This document shows, piece after piece, positions 19,424 to 27,791 of a stretch of 48,428 nucleotides of DNA. The notes beneath the pieces were generated by a model. That model worked only from the letters and a program-made list of their open reading frames with translations. It was not told where the DNA came from and did not search any database. A program made the translations under genes and the position numbers. Every line of letters begins with the position of its first letter. The stretch's first letter is position 1. The DNA is from Methylophaga sp. (GTDB lineage Bacteria; Pseudomonadota; Gammaproteobacteria; Nitrosococcales; Methylophagaceae), in NCBI RefSeq assembly GCF_030651745.1, contig NZ_JAUSCC010000045.1, positions 1-48,428 on the forward strand, in the 5' to 3' direction.

Positions 19424-21802
19424 GTGTTTCGTTTGTTGGTGCTCGACTCTTCCAAAAAACTCATCCGGTGGATGTTGTTTATGCTGGTCATCCTGTTTAT
19501 TGCAGGAATGTGGGTCTTGTCTTCACTTAACCTGAATTATTCAGAGGAATTGATTAGCGATGTCCGGCAAAAGCAGATTGAAGAAACGTTTTTCAATAAC
19601 CTCAACAAAATTGCCCAGACCCAAAGCGCACTTGAACACTACACCAGTAATTTAGCGCGTATCGGTAAGCTATATGGCGATTTATATGCGTCTCAAGCCG
19701 ATAAACGCGCTTTTAACGCTGGGATGGAAGAATTTTTACAATCCAAGCTGAATGACTTTAAGGGCACCTCAGCGGTAGGTATCTGGTTTAATTCCAAACA
19801 TCTCAGTCAGAGAGGTCAGCCCGTTTCACGATTCGCTTATCGCGATAAAGCGGGCAACATACAAATGTTGACGGAGTCGAGCCCTCAACTTTTAAGTCTT
19901 GATCAACAACACTGGTTCAACTTGGCGGGGATTAGTGCTGCAGAAAAGGCAGATGCCCAGCGTAATGAAGTGTATTGGACACCGGCTTATTACAATGAAA
20001 TGACGGATAGGGCAGTGTTAACACTGATAAAGCCTATTTTTAATGACCGGCAACAAGTGATTGGTTATGCATCAACGGACTGGGAGGCGGAACAGGTTAT
20101 CAATCTGGTGAGCCAGGTGAGTATCACCCCAAACACGTTTGCCATATTGATAGATAAAAATAAACGCAGACTCTCCAGTCTGAACAGGCTGAATAACCAA
20201 CAATATGCTCAGCAAATCATTGATTCAGTGATGGAGCAGGACTTTATCAGCTTTGCCTTCAATCAGGATGTTACCCAGCTTAATTCAAGCCAGCAAAAAG
20301 CACTGTCGCAAACCTATCACATGACCGTTGAAGGGGATGACTATGAGCTTTATGCTGCGTCAACACCTGCCCAGATGCTGTTTACGGTGGGTGTGCCAAA
20401 AAATGAAATCGATGCCGTTATTGCTCCGATGCGGAATGTTAATCTGCGGATCCTGATTTCAACCAGTATTGTCATTCTGCTGTTATCCGCTTTTCTGGTC
20501 TATCGCATTACCTTGCTGATGCAGGAATTGCAGGCATCTTACACAGATCAGCTGACCGGCTTACCGAACCGGGCGAGATTGCTGTTGGATCTGGAGCAGA
20601 ATCATGACAGCACATTGATTTTAATTAATGTTGATCGATTCCGTGAATTAAACAGTATCTTTGGTAATGACTGTGGTGATGCGGTGTTACAACGCCTGAC
20701 CGAAAATATTTCGGAATTCTGCCGAAACTATAATCATGCTGATGGTGCAAAACTGTATCGCTTATCCGGTGATGAGTTTGTCTTGGTGGGCTTGTCGTGG
20801 ACAACTGAGTTTTTGACTGGATTTTTAAGACAGTTCAGCGACTTTTTACAGGAACAACAATTGAAATGGCAGGATCAGGACATCAGCCTGACCGCGACCA
20901 TTGGTGCCGCCGAACAGCAGAATATTGAAGTGAACGATGAAAATCTGCCAGATACTCTGATCGGGCTGGCAACAGCGGCATTACGGATTGCCCGTGAGAA
21001 ATCACGAAATTATTCTATTTATGATGCTGAGCAAGATGTGAAACGTGTCTACGAGCAAAACCTGTTCTGGGCAAGACAGTTGAAACTGGCTTTGCAACAG
21101 GATCGTATTGTGCCGTGGTTCCAACCGATTTTTGATAATCATAGTGGTCAGGTCACTAAGTATGAATGTCTTATTCGCATGATTGACCCTGACGGTAAGG
21201 TGATTAGTCCAGGACAGTTTTTATCCATTGCCAGCAAACTTCGACTGGATAGCCTGCTGACTCGGGTAATGGTGGAAAAATCGTTTCAGAAATTCGCAGG
21301 ACTGGACTACGAGTTTTCTATCAACTTGTCTTATCGGGACTTACTGGATACCGAATTGACCCAGTTTATTTTTGATAAGCTCAAGGAATATAAGGTCGGC
21401 GAGCGATTGATCTTCGAAATTCTTGAATCCGATGGTATTGATAACTATAACGAGGTTCGTCAGTTTATTGATAAGGTCAAAGGCTTTGGCTGCAAAATTG
21501 CTATTGATGATTTTGGCACTGGGTATTCCAACTTCGAGCATTTACTGCGTCTAAATGTAGATTTAATCAAAATTGACGGCAGCCTGATCAAAAACCTCAA
21601 TGAAGACCAATCTGCCATTGTAGTCACTCGTGGTGTCGTGCAGTTTGCCCGCAGCCTTGGCATTAAAACCGTAGCTGAATTCGTGCATTGCGAAGCGGTA
21701 CAGAAACAAGTCCATGCTTTAGGTATTGATTTCTCTCAAGGTGCCTATTTCAGCATGCCTCAAGCTGAACTGGTTGAAACTTCAGATATACTGGGCCATT
21801 GA
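19424..21802 (+). CDS. Membrane-bound dual GGDEF-EAL c-di-GMP protein
   Basis: The frame is open from 19262, but that ATG lies inside the lipoprotein gene. GTG at 19424 with AAAGG seven bases upstream gives 792 residues and puts a transmembrane helix right at the N-terminus (WMLFMLVILFIAGMWVL). A periplasmic Cache-like sensor of about 300 residues follows, then a second membrane helix (LRILISTSIVILLLSAFLVY), GGDEF and EAL. The GGDEF motif is LSGDEF and no RxxD inhibitory site is seen, so cyclase activity is doubtful. The EAL part keeps its catalytic set (ECLIR, NLS, EILES, DDFGTGYSNF, KIDGSLI, AEFVH, QG), so phosphodiesterase activity is likely. Confidence 0.87.
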   Translation: MFRLLVLDSSKKLIRWMLFMLVILFIAGMWVLSSLNLNYSEELISDVRQKQIEETFFNNLNKIAQTQSALEHYTSNLARIGKLYGDLYASQADKRAFNAGMEEFLQSKLNDFKGTSAVGIWFNSKHLSQRGQPVSRFAYRDKAGNIQMLTESSPQLLSLDQQHWFNLAGISAAEKADAQRNEVYWTPAYYNEMTDRAVLTLIKPIFNDRQQVIGYASTDWEAEQVINLVSQVSITPNTFAILIDKNKRRLSSLNRLNNQQYAQQIIDSVMEQDFISFAFNQDVTQLNSSQQKALSQTYHMTVEGDDYELYAASTPAQMLFTVGVPKNEIDAVIAPMRNVNLRILISTSIVILLLSAFLVYRITLLMQELQASYTDQLTGLPNRARLLLDLEQNHDSTLILINVDRFRELNSIFGNDCGDAVLQRLTENISEFCRNYNHADGAKLYRLSGDEFVLVGLSWTTEFLTGFLRQFSDFLQEQQLKWQDQDISLTATIGAAEQQNIEVNDENLPDTLIGLATAALRIAREKSRNYSIYDAEQDVKRVYEQNLFWARQLKLALQQDRIVPWFQPIFDNHSGQVTKYECLIRMIDPDGKVISPGQFLSIASKLRLDSLLTRVMVEKSFQKFAGLDYEFSINLSYRDLLDTELTQFIFDKLKEYKVGERLIFEILESDGIDNYNEVRQFIDKVKGFGCKIAIDDFGTGYSNFEHLLRLNVDLIKIDGSLIKNLNEDQSAIVVTRGVVQFARSLGIKTVAEFVHCEAVQKQVHALGIDFSQGAYFSMPQAELVETSDILGH

Positions 21803-22048
21803 AACGAATCTTCAGTATTCCGTTCCATCAAGTGATGGAGAAGGGTAATATTGGCGCGTTTTGGCGGCTTTTTCTGGCAAAACAAAATAGATTCATAGCG
21901 CATTTTTGAAGGCACGTTTCATACGCTGAACTTGTCCATAGCCCTGTGGTTGCCCGCCTAAAAAGTTAGCTGATCTTAGCCGGATTGAAGTTGAGATCAG
22001 CACGATTCATTAATCGCATTTGATATTTACACCGCTGAAGGAATTTTC
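21803..22048. other. Intergenic region with one stem-loop
   Basis: 246 bases with no gene I can support. An 8-bp perfect inverted repeat GCTGATCT (21969-21976) / AGATCAGC (21994-22001) is present without a T-run. GAAGG at 22038-22042 is the ribosome site of the next gene. Confidence 0.4.
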
Positions 22049-22699
22049 ATGTTGTCCCGCTCTAAAGCATTGATCTGTAAAAGAGTATTGTTGTTCAGCT
22101 TATTACCGTTTTCTTTTATCAGTTTGATGCTTTTGCTGCTGCAACAGCCCGTTATCATCGACTTGTCGGACAACAATCAAGCAGAAGTGACGTCTCTTAA
22201 ATCCAGTTGGGAAAACGGTGAAGTGATTGCCGTTATTCACCATCTAGAAAGTTGTGAAGGCATCGATGTTCAATGCTGGAACACAGAAAATGAAAATGGA
22301 ATTACCAAAAGAGCACTTGGAATCGGCTATGCCTTGGCCGAAGATCTGCAGATTTTAGGTTTGCACAAAGCCGATATCTATTACAGCCCACAGCAACGCA
22401 CTGAAGAAACGTCGCGAGTCTTGTTTAGTCATGAAGGTGTAGCTGATGAAAGTCTGGCTCAATGCAACGCCGATAGTCAGCTTTTAAATGCCGCAATGAA
22501 AAATAAACGAGCAGAAACAAATCTGGTTTTTGTAGTGGATGGCGACTGTATAACTGAGTTTCAAAAGAACCTGGGTTCCACCAGCGATATGCCTGATTAC
22601 GCAACGGTACTGTTTGCAATCAATCGTTCTTTAGGCAGTAAACCCCGCTTAGTGGGTTTTGTTAAAGCCGAGGATTGGCTGTCAACATTCGGCTGGTAA
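22049..22699 (+). CDS. Membrane-anchored, degenerate histidine phosphatase-like protein
   Basis: 216 residues. An N-terminal membrane anchor (residues about 12-31) is followed by a domain resembling the Ais/SixA-like histidine phosphatases. 'SPQQRTEETS' near 113-122 corresponds to the usual SPxxRTxxTA motif, and 'KRALGIGYALAEDLQILGL' matches the helix before it. The catalytic RHG of this superfamily is replaced by HHLE (His 64, His 65) and the late catalytic His region reads 'FVVDGDCI', so activity may be altered or lost. The function is unknown. GAAGG precedes the start. Confidence 0.7.
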   Translation: MLSRSKALICKRVLLFSLLPFSFISLMLLLLQQPVIIDLSDNNQAEVTSLKSSWENGEVIAVIHHLESCEGIDVQCWNTENENGITKRALGIGYALAEDLQILGLHKADIYYSPQQRTEETSRVLFSHEGVADESLAQCNADSQLLNAAMKNKRAETNLVFVVDGDCITEFQKNLGSTSDMPDYATVLFAINRSLGSKPRLVGFVKAEDWLSTFGW

Positions 22700-22738
22700 T
22701 GGCTTCAAATAACGTATTTAAAAAAGTGTAATCCAATA

Positions 22739-22815
22739 ACAAAGGGGCAGAAATTAAGTCTGACAATTACGCCCAAGCGGATTATTTCGGTAAACTGACT
22801 TATCTCTGCCTTTGA
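22739..22815. repeat. Imperfect inverted repeat around AAAGGGGCAGA
   Basis: CAAAGGGGCAGA is facing TCTGCCTTTG about 60 bases further on. The first arm resembles 'AAAGGGGCAGAC' at 33568, so it may be a fragment of the same dispersed element. Weak. Confidence 0.3.
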
Positions 22816-22830
22816 GATGAGCTAACAGCA

Positions 22831-25770
22831 ATGGAATCTGCCAAAAACACCTTTCTGAAATTTCGAAGCCTGCTGATCTGGGTTGTCAGTATTCTGCTGT
22901 TATATACCTTGATAGGTTTCTTTCTGCTGCCCTGGCTGGCCGAGCGTCAGTTAGTGAAAACATTGCATGACAGGCTGGGTGTTGAGGCCAGTGTTGAAAC
23001 AATTCATTTCAACCCTTATACCTTTGAAACGACAGTGGAGCAGCTGCAACTGTCGAACGCAGAAAATGAACCGCTGGCATCATGGGACAGGCTCTATCTT
23101 AATCTGCAACCACTACAGTTGTTCCAACGCAAGCTGCGGCTTGAAGAAATCACTTTAGATTCCCCAAAACTATCTTTCCGCCGTTATTCAACCAGCGACA
23201 ATACGTTGACCCGTTTAGCGGACAGTTGGAATGCCAGCGCCACAGCAGATGCTGTCTCAGCAGAAGCCGATGATTCATCTGAACCCTTTTTCACATTGGA
23301 AATCGGCGAGTTTCACTATAACGACGGTGAAATTGCTTATCGTGATGATGTGCCAGCGACACGATTTGAAACCGTGTTGAGCCTGATTAATATTCATCTG
23401 GATAGTTTCTCAACCGCTGCTGGACAAACCGCTAACAAGGACTTGGTTATTGCTTTGGAAAATGATGCCAAGCTGACGTTGAACGGCAAGATGGTGTTGT
23501 CACCATTGCAATTTACCGGTCAAATTGATCTGCAAAATTTCAGCCTGCAAACACCTTATCGTTACCTTCAGGCTCAGCTGCCATTTGAATTACAACAGGG
23601 CCGACTGGATTTACAGCTGGCTTATGCTATCGATCTGGCCGACACTGCTAACGTTGAAATTAGTGAGATCAATCTGGATCTGTCCGGTTTCAGTCTGCAT
23701 CAGCCTGGCGAAGCAGCAGCCATATTGCAGGGCGGGGCTTTGACGGTCAGCAATGGGAATTTTGTGTTTCCTGAGAATCAGTTAAGCATTGATGAAGTAG
23801 CTCTTAATGATTTCAAACTGGTTGCGACACAAAATAGTCAGGGCGAACTCAATTGGCTGCAGTTGTTTGCACCGTTGCTTGAAACAGAGGCCGATGAAGC
23901 CCCTGCAGAAAGTGAATTACCCCCATTGCAGCTGAATATTGCCAATATCCAAATAAACAACACTGCCTTGGCAATTGAAGATCAGATGCCAGCTACACCT
24001 GCCAATCTGGCTTTGATGTTATCTGCCAGTCTGCAAAACTTCAGTTTGGCAACAGATCAGCAGATGCCATTTACCACGCATATCAGCCTGGAATCAGGTG
24101 GTGAAATCACAGCGGAAGGGGATCTACAGTTATTCCCCAGCTTGGCCGTTCAAGCCGAAACAGGCATTGAGCGATTATCATTAATACCTGTGCAGCCCTA
24201 CTTAAATAACTATGCTCATATCGAAATGGTCAGTGGCAAACTCGACTCTGCCGCCAGTGTCACGAGCAATCAGCAAGAGCCCTTTGCCATACAAGGCAAT
24301 CTGGGGCTTACGGACTTGCATCTGGATAACCAGCAGCTTGATGAAAAGCTGTTAAGCCTCGACAGCTTATCCGTTAACAGCATTGATTTTTCACTAGCTA
24401 AGCAACGTCTGGCCATCTCAGAAGTGATTGTTAACGCACTTTACAGCCGGGTATTAATAAACGAAAACGGTGAAACCAATCTGGCGTTGCTGATGAAAGA
24501 GCAGCCTGAATCAGCACCTACTCAAACCGAGACCAGCGAATCAGAAGCGTCGAACAGTTTTGACGTTTCGCTGGGTCGAGTGAAGATCAACAATGCCAGC
24601 TCGCGCTTTACCGATCAGAATCTGCCGATTGTGTTTGATGCTCTTATGCAGAAACTGAATGGCGAAATCAGTGGCTTTTCGACCAGCTCAAAACAACCGG
24701 TAGATATCGCGCTGGAAGGTCAGGTTGATGAATTTGGCATGGTAGAAATTAATGGTGCGATGAATCCATTGAATGTCACCGGTCAAACCACCATCAAACT
24801 CGCATTCAGTAATCTCGATTTACCTGCAATGAGTCCTTACACCGTCAAATTTGCCGGACGACAGATCGCAGAAGGAAAAGGTGATATTGACCTGACTTAT
24901 GCGGTTATCGACAGCGAATTATCGGCATCCAACAAAATTGTGATCCGCGATATCCGTTTAGGCGAACGTGTTGAATCGCCAGATGCATTGGATCTGCCAT
25001 TGGATCTGGCCGTGTCATTACTCAAAAACAGTGATGGCGTGATTGAACTGAATATCCCTGTCAGTGGCAATGTGAATGACCCGCAATTCGCGATGGGCCC
25101 GGTGATTCGTGGCGCTATCGGCAATGCACTGCGTAATATTGTGTCCGCACCTTTCCGCTTTCTCGGCAGCCTGATTGGTATTGGTAGTGGCGATGAAGAG
25201 ATTGACGAAATTCGCTTTCGTGCCGGGCGCAGTGATTTGGCCCCACCCGAACAGGAAAAGCTGAACAAGCTGGTTGAAGCCTTATCGCAACGCCCACAAC
25301 TGGCCCTACAGATCCCCGCTCCATTTGATGAAACCGCCGATCGACAATCGTTGCAAAAAACAGCAGTTGAACAACGTATTGAAAACCGTTTGAGTGAAAC
25401 CGCTTCAGCCGATCCACTGGACGTAAAACGTCAAAAAATACTCGAACAACTCTATAGCGAAGCCGGTCTGAGCGCTGATTTACAAAGCCTCCAGCAAGAA
25501 TTTTCGACTAATGATAATGTCGAGGAACAGACCGAAAGCGAACTGGATGTGCTGGCTTATAACGACAGTCTCAAAAAACATTTGATTGAAGCAGAATCCG
25601 TCAGCGATGCTCAATTGCAGCAATTAGCTCAGCAAAGACAGCAAGCAGTGATCGAATTCATCAAACAAAACGGTGAATTAAACAATGACCAACTGCAAAC
25701 CACAGGCAGCGTTTCCACTAAATCGGATGATGGTTGGCTGAACATGAAATTTGATTTGGGAACTCTCTGA
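22831..25770 (+). CDS. DUF748/AsmA-like envelope protein
   Basis: 979 residues. The N-terminal membrane helix (LLIWVVSILLLYTLIGFFLL) is followed by a long, repetitive beta-rich periplasmic domain of the DUF748/AsmA type, beginning with the typical 'LGVEASVETIHFNPYTFETTVEQL' region. The C-terminal 250 residues include 'IRFRAGRSDLAPPEQEKLNKLVEAL', which resembles OmpA-like domains, then a Gln-rich helical tail. AsmA-like proteins are thought to bridge the periplasm and move lipids to the outer membrane, and this one probably has a similar role (inference). Transcribed alone. Confidence 0.85.
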   Translation: MESAKNTFLKFRSLLIWVVSILLLYTLIGFFLLPWLAERQLVKTLHDRLGVEASVETIHFNPYTFETTVEQLQLSNAENEPLASWDRLYLNLQPLQLFQRKLRLEEITLDSPKLSFRRYSTSDNTLTRLADSWNASATADAVSAEADDSSEPFFTLEIGEFHYNDGEIAYRDDVPATRFETVLSLINIHLDSFSTAAGQTANKDLVIALENDAKLTLNGKMVLSPLQFTGQIDLQNFSLQTPYRYLQAQLPFELQQGRLDLQLAYAIDLADTANVEISEINLDLSGFSLHQPGEAAAILQGGALTVSNGNFVFPENQLSIDEVALNDFKLVATQNSQGELNWLQLFAPLLETEADEAPAESELPPLQLNIANIQINNTALAIEDQMPATPANLALMLSASLQNFSLATDQQMPFTTHISLESGGEITAEGDLQLFPSLAVQAETGIERLSLIPVQPYLNNYAHIEMVSGKLDSAASVTSNQQEPFAIQGNLGLTDLHLDNQQLDEKLLSLDSLSVNSIDFSLAKQRLAISEVIVNALYSRVLINENGETNLALLMKEQPESAPTQTETSESEASNSFDVSLGRVKINNASSRFTDQNLPIVFDALMQKLNGEISGFSTSSKQPVDIALEGQVDEFGMVEINGAMNPLNVTGQTTIKLAFSNLDLPAMSPYTVKFAGRQIAEGKGDIDLTYAVIDSELSASNKIVIRDIRLGERVESPDALDLPLDLAVSLLKNSDGVIELNIPVSGNVNDPQFAMGPVIRGAIGNALRNIVSAPFRFLGSLIGIGSGDEEIDEIRFRAGRSDLAPPEQEKLNKLVEALSQRPQLALQIPAPFDETADRQSLQKTAVEQRIENRLSETASADPLDVKRQKILEQLYSEAGLSADLQSLQQEFSTNDNVEEQTESELDVLAYNDSLKKHLIEAESVSDAQLQQLAQQRQQAVIEFIKQNGELNNDQLQTTGSVSTKSDDGWLNMKFDLGTL

Positions 25771-25881
25771 ACAAGCGTTTTGAGTAAGCCGTAAGAACGT
25801 CAAAAGTAAAAAGGCCAGAGATATTTTTTGATCCCTTTGATCGTGTATCGTATGGACACATCCAGAGAAAGGATTACAGGC

Positions 25882-26334
25882 ATGACACCCATAGACTACA
25901 AGGCAATGCTGGAAGTGGCGATTAATGAAGCCCGACAGGGCTTAGCTGAGGGTGGCATCCCTATCGGTGCTGCGGTTTTCAATAAAAATGGCGAGCTACT
26001 TGGTGCAGGCCATAACCGCAGAATTCAGGAAAATGATCCTTCAGTTCATGCCGAGACTGATGCCTTTCGAAAGACCGGAAGACAAAAAACCTATCGCGAC
26101 AAAATCATGGTCACAACTCTTGCACCCTGCTGGTATTGCAGCGGACTGGCGCGTCAATTTAACTTCGGCACGGTGGTGGTTGGTGAATCAGTAAATTTCG
26201 ACGGCGGCCTTGATTGGCTCCGCGAAAATGGCGTAGAGGTCATCGATCTTAATTCGCAGGAATGTATCCAAATGCTTGGCGATTTCATTGCTCAAAATCC
26301 TGAAATCTGGAACGAAGATATCGGCGAGGAATAG
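25882..26334 (+). CDS. Cytosine deaminase of the yeast Fcy1 type
   Basis: 150 residues, zinc-dependent CDA fold. The zinc ligands and catalytic Glu are H56 and E58 (SVHAETDAF) with C83 and C86 (APCWYCSG). The C-terminal part 'GESVNFDGGLDWLRENGVEV ... NPEIWNEDIGE' strongly resembles yeast Fcy1 and differs from bacterial CodA, which is an unrelated amidohydrolase. It should convert cytosine to uracil plus ammonia, though related members deaminate other amino-substituted rings. ATG 25882 is preferred because GAGAAAGGA lies eight bases upstream; in-frame TTG 25828 and ATG 25852 have no such site. Confidence 0.85.
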   Translation: MTPIDYKAMLEVAINEARQGLAEGGIPIGAAVFNKNGELLGAGHNRRIQENDPSVHAETDAFRKTGRQKTYRDKIMVTTLAPCWYCSGLARQFNFGTVVVGESVNFDGGLDWLRENGVEVIDLNSQECIQMLGDFIAQNPEIWNEDIGEE

Positions 26335-26400
26335 AGGCTGTTCTTTTGATCTTTTAAGCTACTCCAATAACAGCAGCAAACAAAAATACTGGAAATTATT

Positions 26401-26859
26401 ATGAAAGTTGAAACGTTAAGAGATGTCCTTCATTGGACAAGCGAGTTCCATCAACACCTGACAGAATGTTTGAAACGTGGTGCCGATAAAACTGAAAATA
26501 CGCGAGCACAAATGCTTCTTAACTATTTGTCAGAGCATGAAGAAAAGCTCGGACATGCTGTACACCAATTCGAAGTCACAGGGAACGAACATGCATTAAA
26601 TACCTGGTGCTATGAGTACTTTGATAAAAACCCCATCGTGCAACATCATCATTGCGATGCACCATTTGCGGAATTATCGACCACCGACATTATGCAAGTA
26701 ATCATTCATCAACATCAGCAGATCATTGACCTTTATCGTTACCTGCATGATCGTGCGGATATAGATCCGGCAAAAGAGTTGATGGAAGAACTCAGATCTT
26801 TTGAAGAGCATGAAATTATGGTGATGTCACAGTCAGCTAATCGGCTGGAAGATATTTGA
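26401..26859 (+). CDS. Helical, ferritin/rubrerythrin-like hypothetical protein
   Basis: 152 residues, almost all helix. Repeated acidic-His motifs (YLSEHEEKLGHAV, HQHQQIIDLYRYL, SFEEHEIMVM) are spaced as in four-helix di-iron proteins of the ferritin-like superfamily. A His/Cys-rich stretch (QHHHCDAPF) lies mid-protein. The assignment rests only on this pattern. No partner gene is evident, and the function is unknown. Confidence 0.55.
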   Translation: MKVETLRDVLHWTSEFHQHLTECLKRGADKTENTRAQMLLNYLSEHEEKLGHAVHQFEVTGNEHALNTWCYEYFDKNPIVQHHHCDAPFAELSTTDIMQVIIHQHQQIIDLYRYLHDRADIDPAKELMEELRSFEEHEIMVMSQSANRLEDI

Positions 26860-26940
26860 TATTGAAACCTTCAGCGCTATAAACACTCTCTGCCCTCTAA
26901 GGAAGTCAATTACTTCATGGTGGAAAAATCTAAGGGATAT

Positions 26941-26990
26941 TCCCGGGCACTCATTGGGGATAATCAAAAATACCCACGGAGTGTGCGGGA
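26941..26990. repeat. Imperfect inverted repeat, possible structured RNA or REP-like element
   Basis: TCCCGGGCACTC (26941-26952) faces GAGTGTGCGGGA (26979-26990) with two mismatches, around a 26-base loop. No T-run follows. It lies in the 169-base gap before the cold-shock gene. Confidence 0.4.
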
Positions 26991-27058
26991 CAACAATATT
27001 CGCAAAAGAATTTGGTTATTGCTAAGACATGTTAGCAGCTAAGAAATCAAGGGAAGGC

Positions 27059-27691
27059 ATGAAGCTTCAAGGGAAAATTTCAAATTGGAATGATGATCGA
27101 GGCTTTGGTTTTGTCGAGCCAAATGGTGGTGGAGAGCGTGCTTTTGTTCATATTAAAGCCTTTAACCCACCATCCCGTAGACCAGTGAATGGTGAAGTCA
27201 TTATCTATGAAATAGCTCACGATAATAACAATCGTTACAAGGCTGAAAATATTCAATTTGCTCGTGACATTTCTAAGTCAAAAAAACGAGACAAAGTAAA
27301 AAGCCAAAGAGGCTTTGGTGGCGTCTTTACGATTATCTTTTTCATTGGACTGTTGGTCTCAGTCTTAAGTGGAAAGTTGCCTTTAGTTATTGTCGGTTTG
27401 TATCTATTAATGAGCCTAATTGCGTTTATCGCTTACGCGATGGATAAATCTGCAGCTCAAGATGGCCGATGGCGAATCCCAGAAGACACACTGCATTTAA
27501 TTTCTCTAATGGGTGGTTGGCCAGGTGCCTCCGTTGCCCAGAAGAAATTACGCCATAAATCGAGTAAGAAAGCATTTATAAATGTTTATTGGGTAACCGT
27601 TCTGCTAAATTTAGCTGGGTTGTTTTGGCTTCATACAGAGAATGGGGCAAACTTCATTAATAATGTGGTTTTTCCATTATTCAATGGCTAA
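27059..27691 (+). CDS. Cold-shock domain fused to DUF1294 membrane domain
   Basis: The N-terminal cold-shock/S1-like domain (residues 1-70: GKISNWNDDRGFGFVEPNGG, AFVHIKAF) carries the RNP1-like aromatic patch. A basic linker and a DUF1294 membrane domain with three to four helices follow (YAMDKSAAQDGRWRIPEDTLH, GGWPGASVAQKKLRHKS). This two-domain layout is common in gammaproteobacteria. The N-terminal domain should bind single-stranded nucleic acid at the membrane; the purpose is unknown. ATG 27059 suits the family start and has an AAGGGAAGG stretch just before it. An in-frame ATG at 27029 would add ten residues. Confidence 0.85.
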   Translation: MKLQGKISNWNDDRGFGFVEPNGGGERAFVHIKAFNPPSRRPVNGEVIIYEIAHDNNNRYKAENIQFARDISKSKKRDKVKSQRGFGGVFTIIFFIGLLVSVLSGKLPLVIVGLYLLMSLIAFIAYAMDKSAAQDGRWRIPEDTLHLISLMGGWPGASVAQKKLRHKSSKKAFINVYWVTVLLNLAGLFWLHTENGANFINNVVFPLFNG

Positions 27692-27791
27692 TAAGCAAAT
27701 CAAGTTGGCAGAACCATTGATTGCTGCTTGATTGCCTGGGGCTTAGCTGCATCTTAGGCCACGATTTTAAATAGGAAAATTTAGGAAGCAT

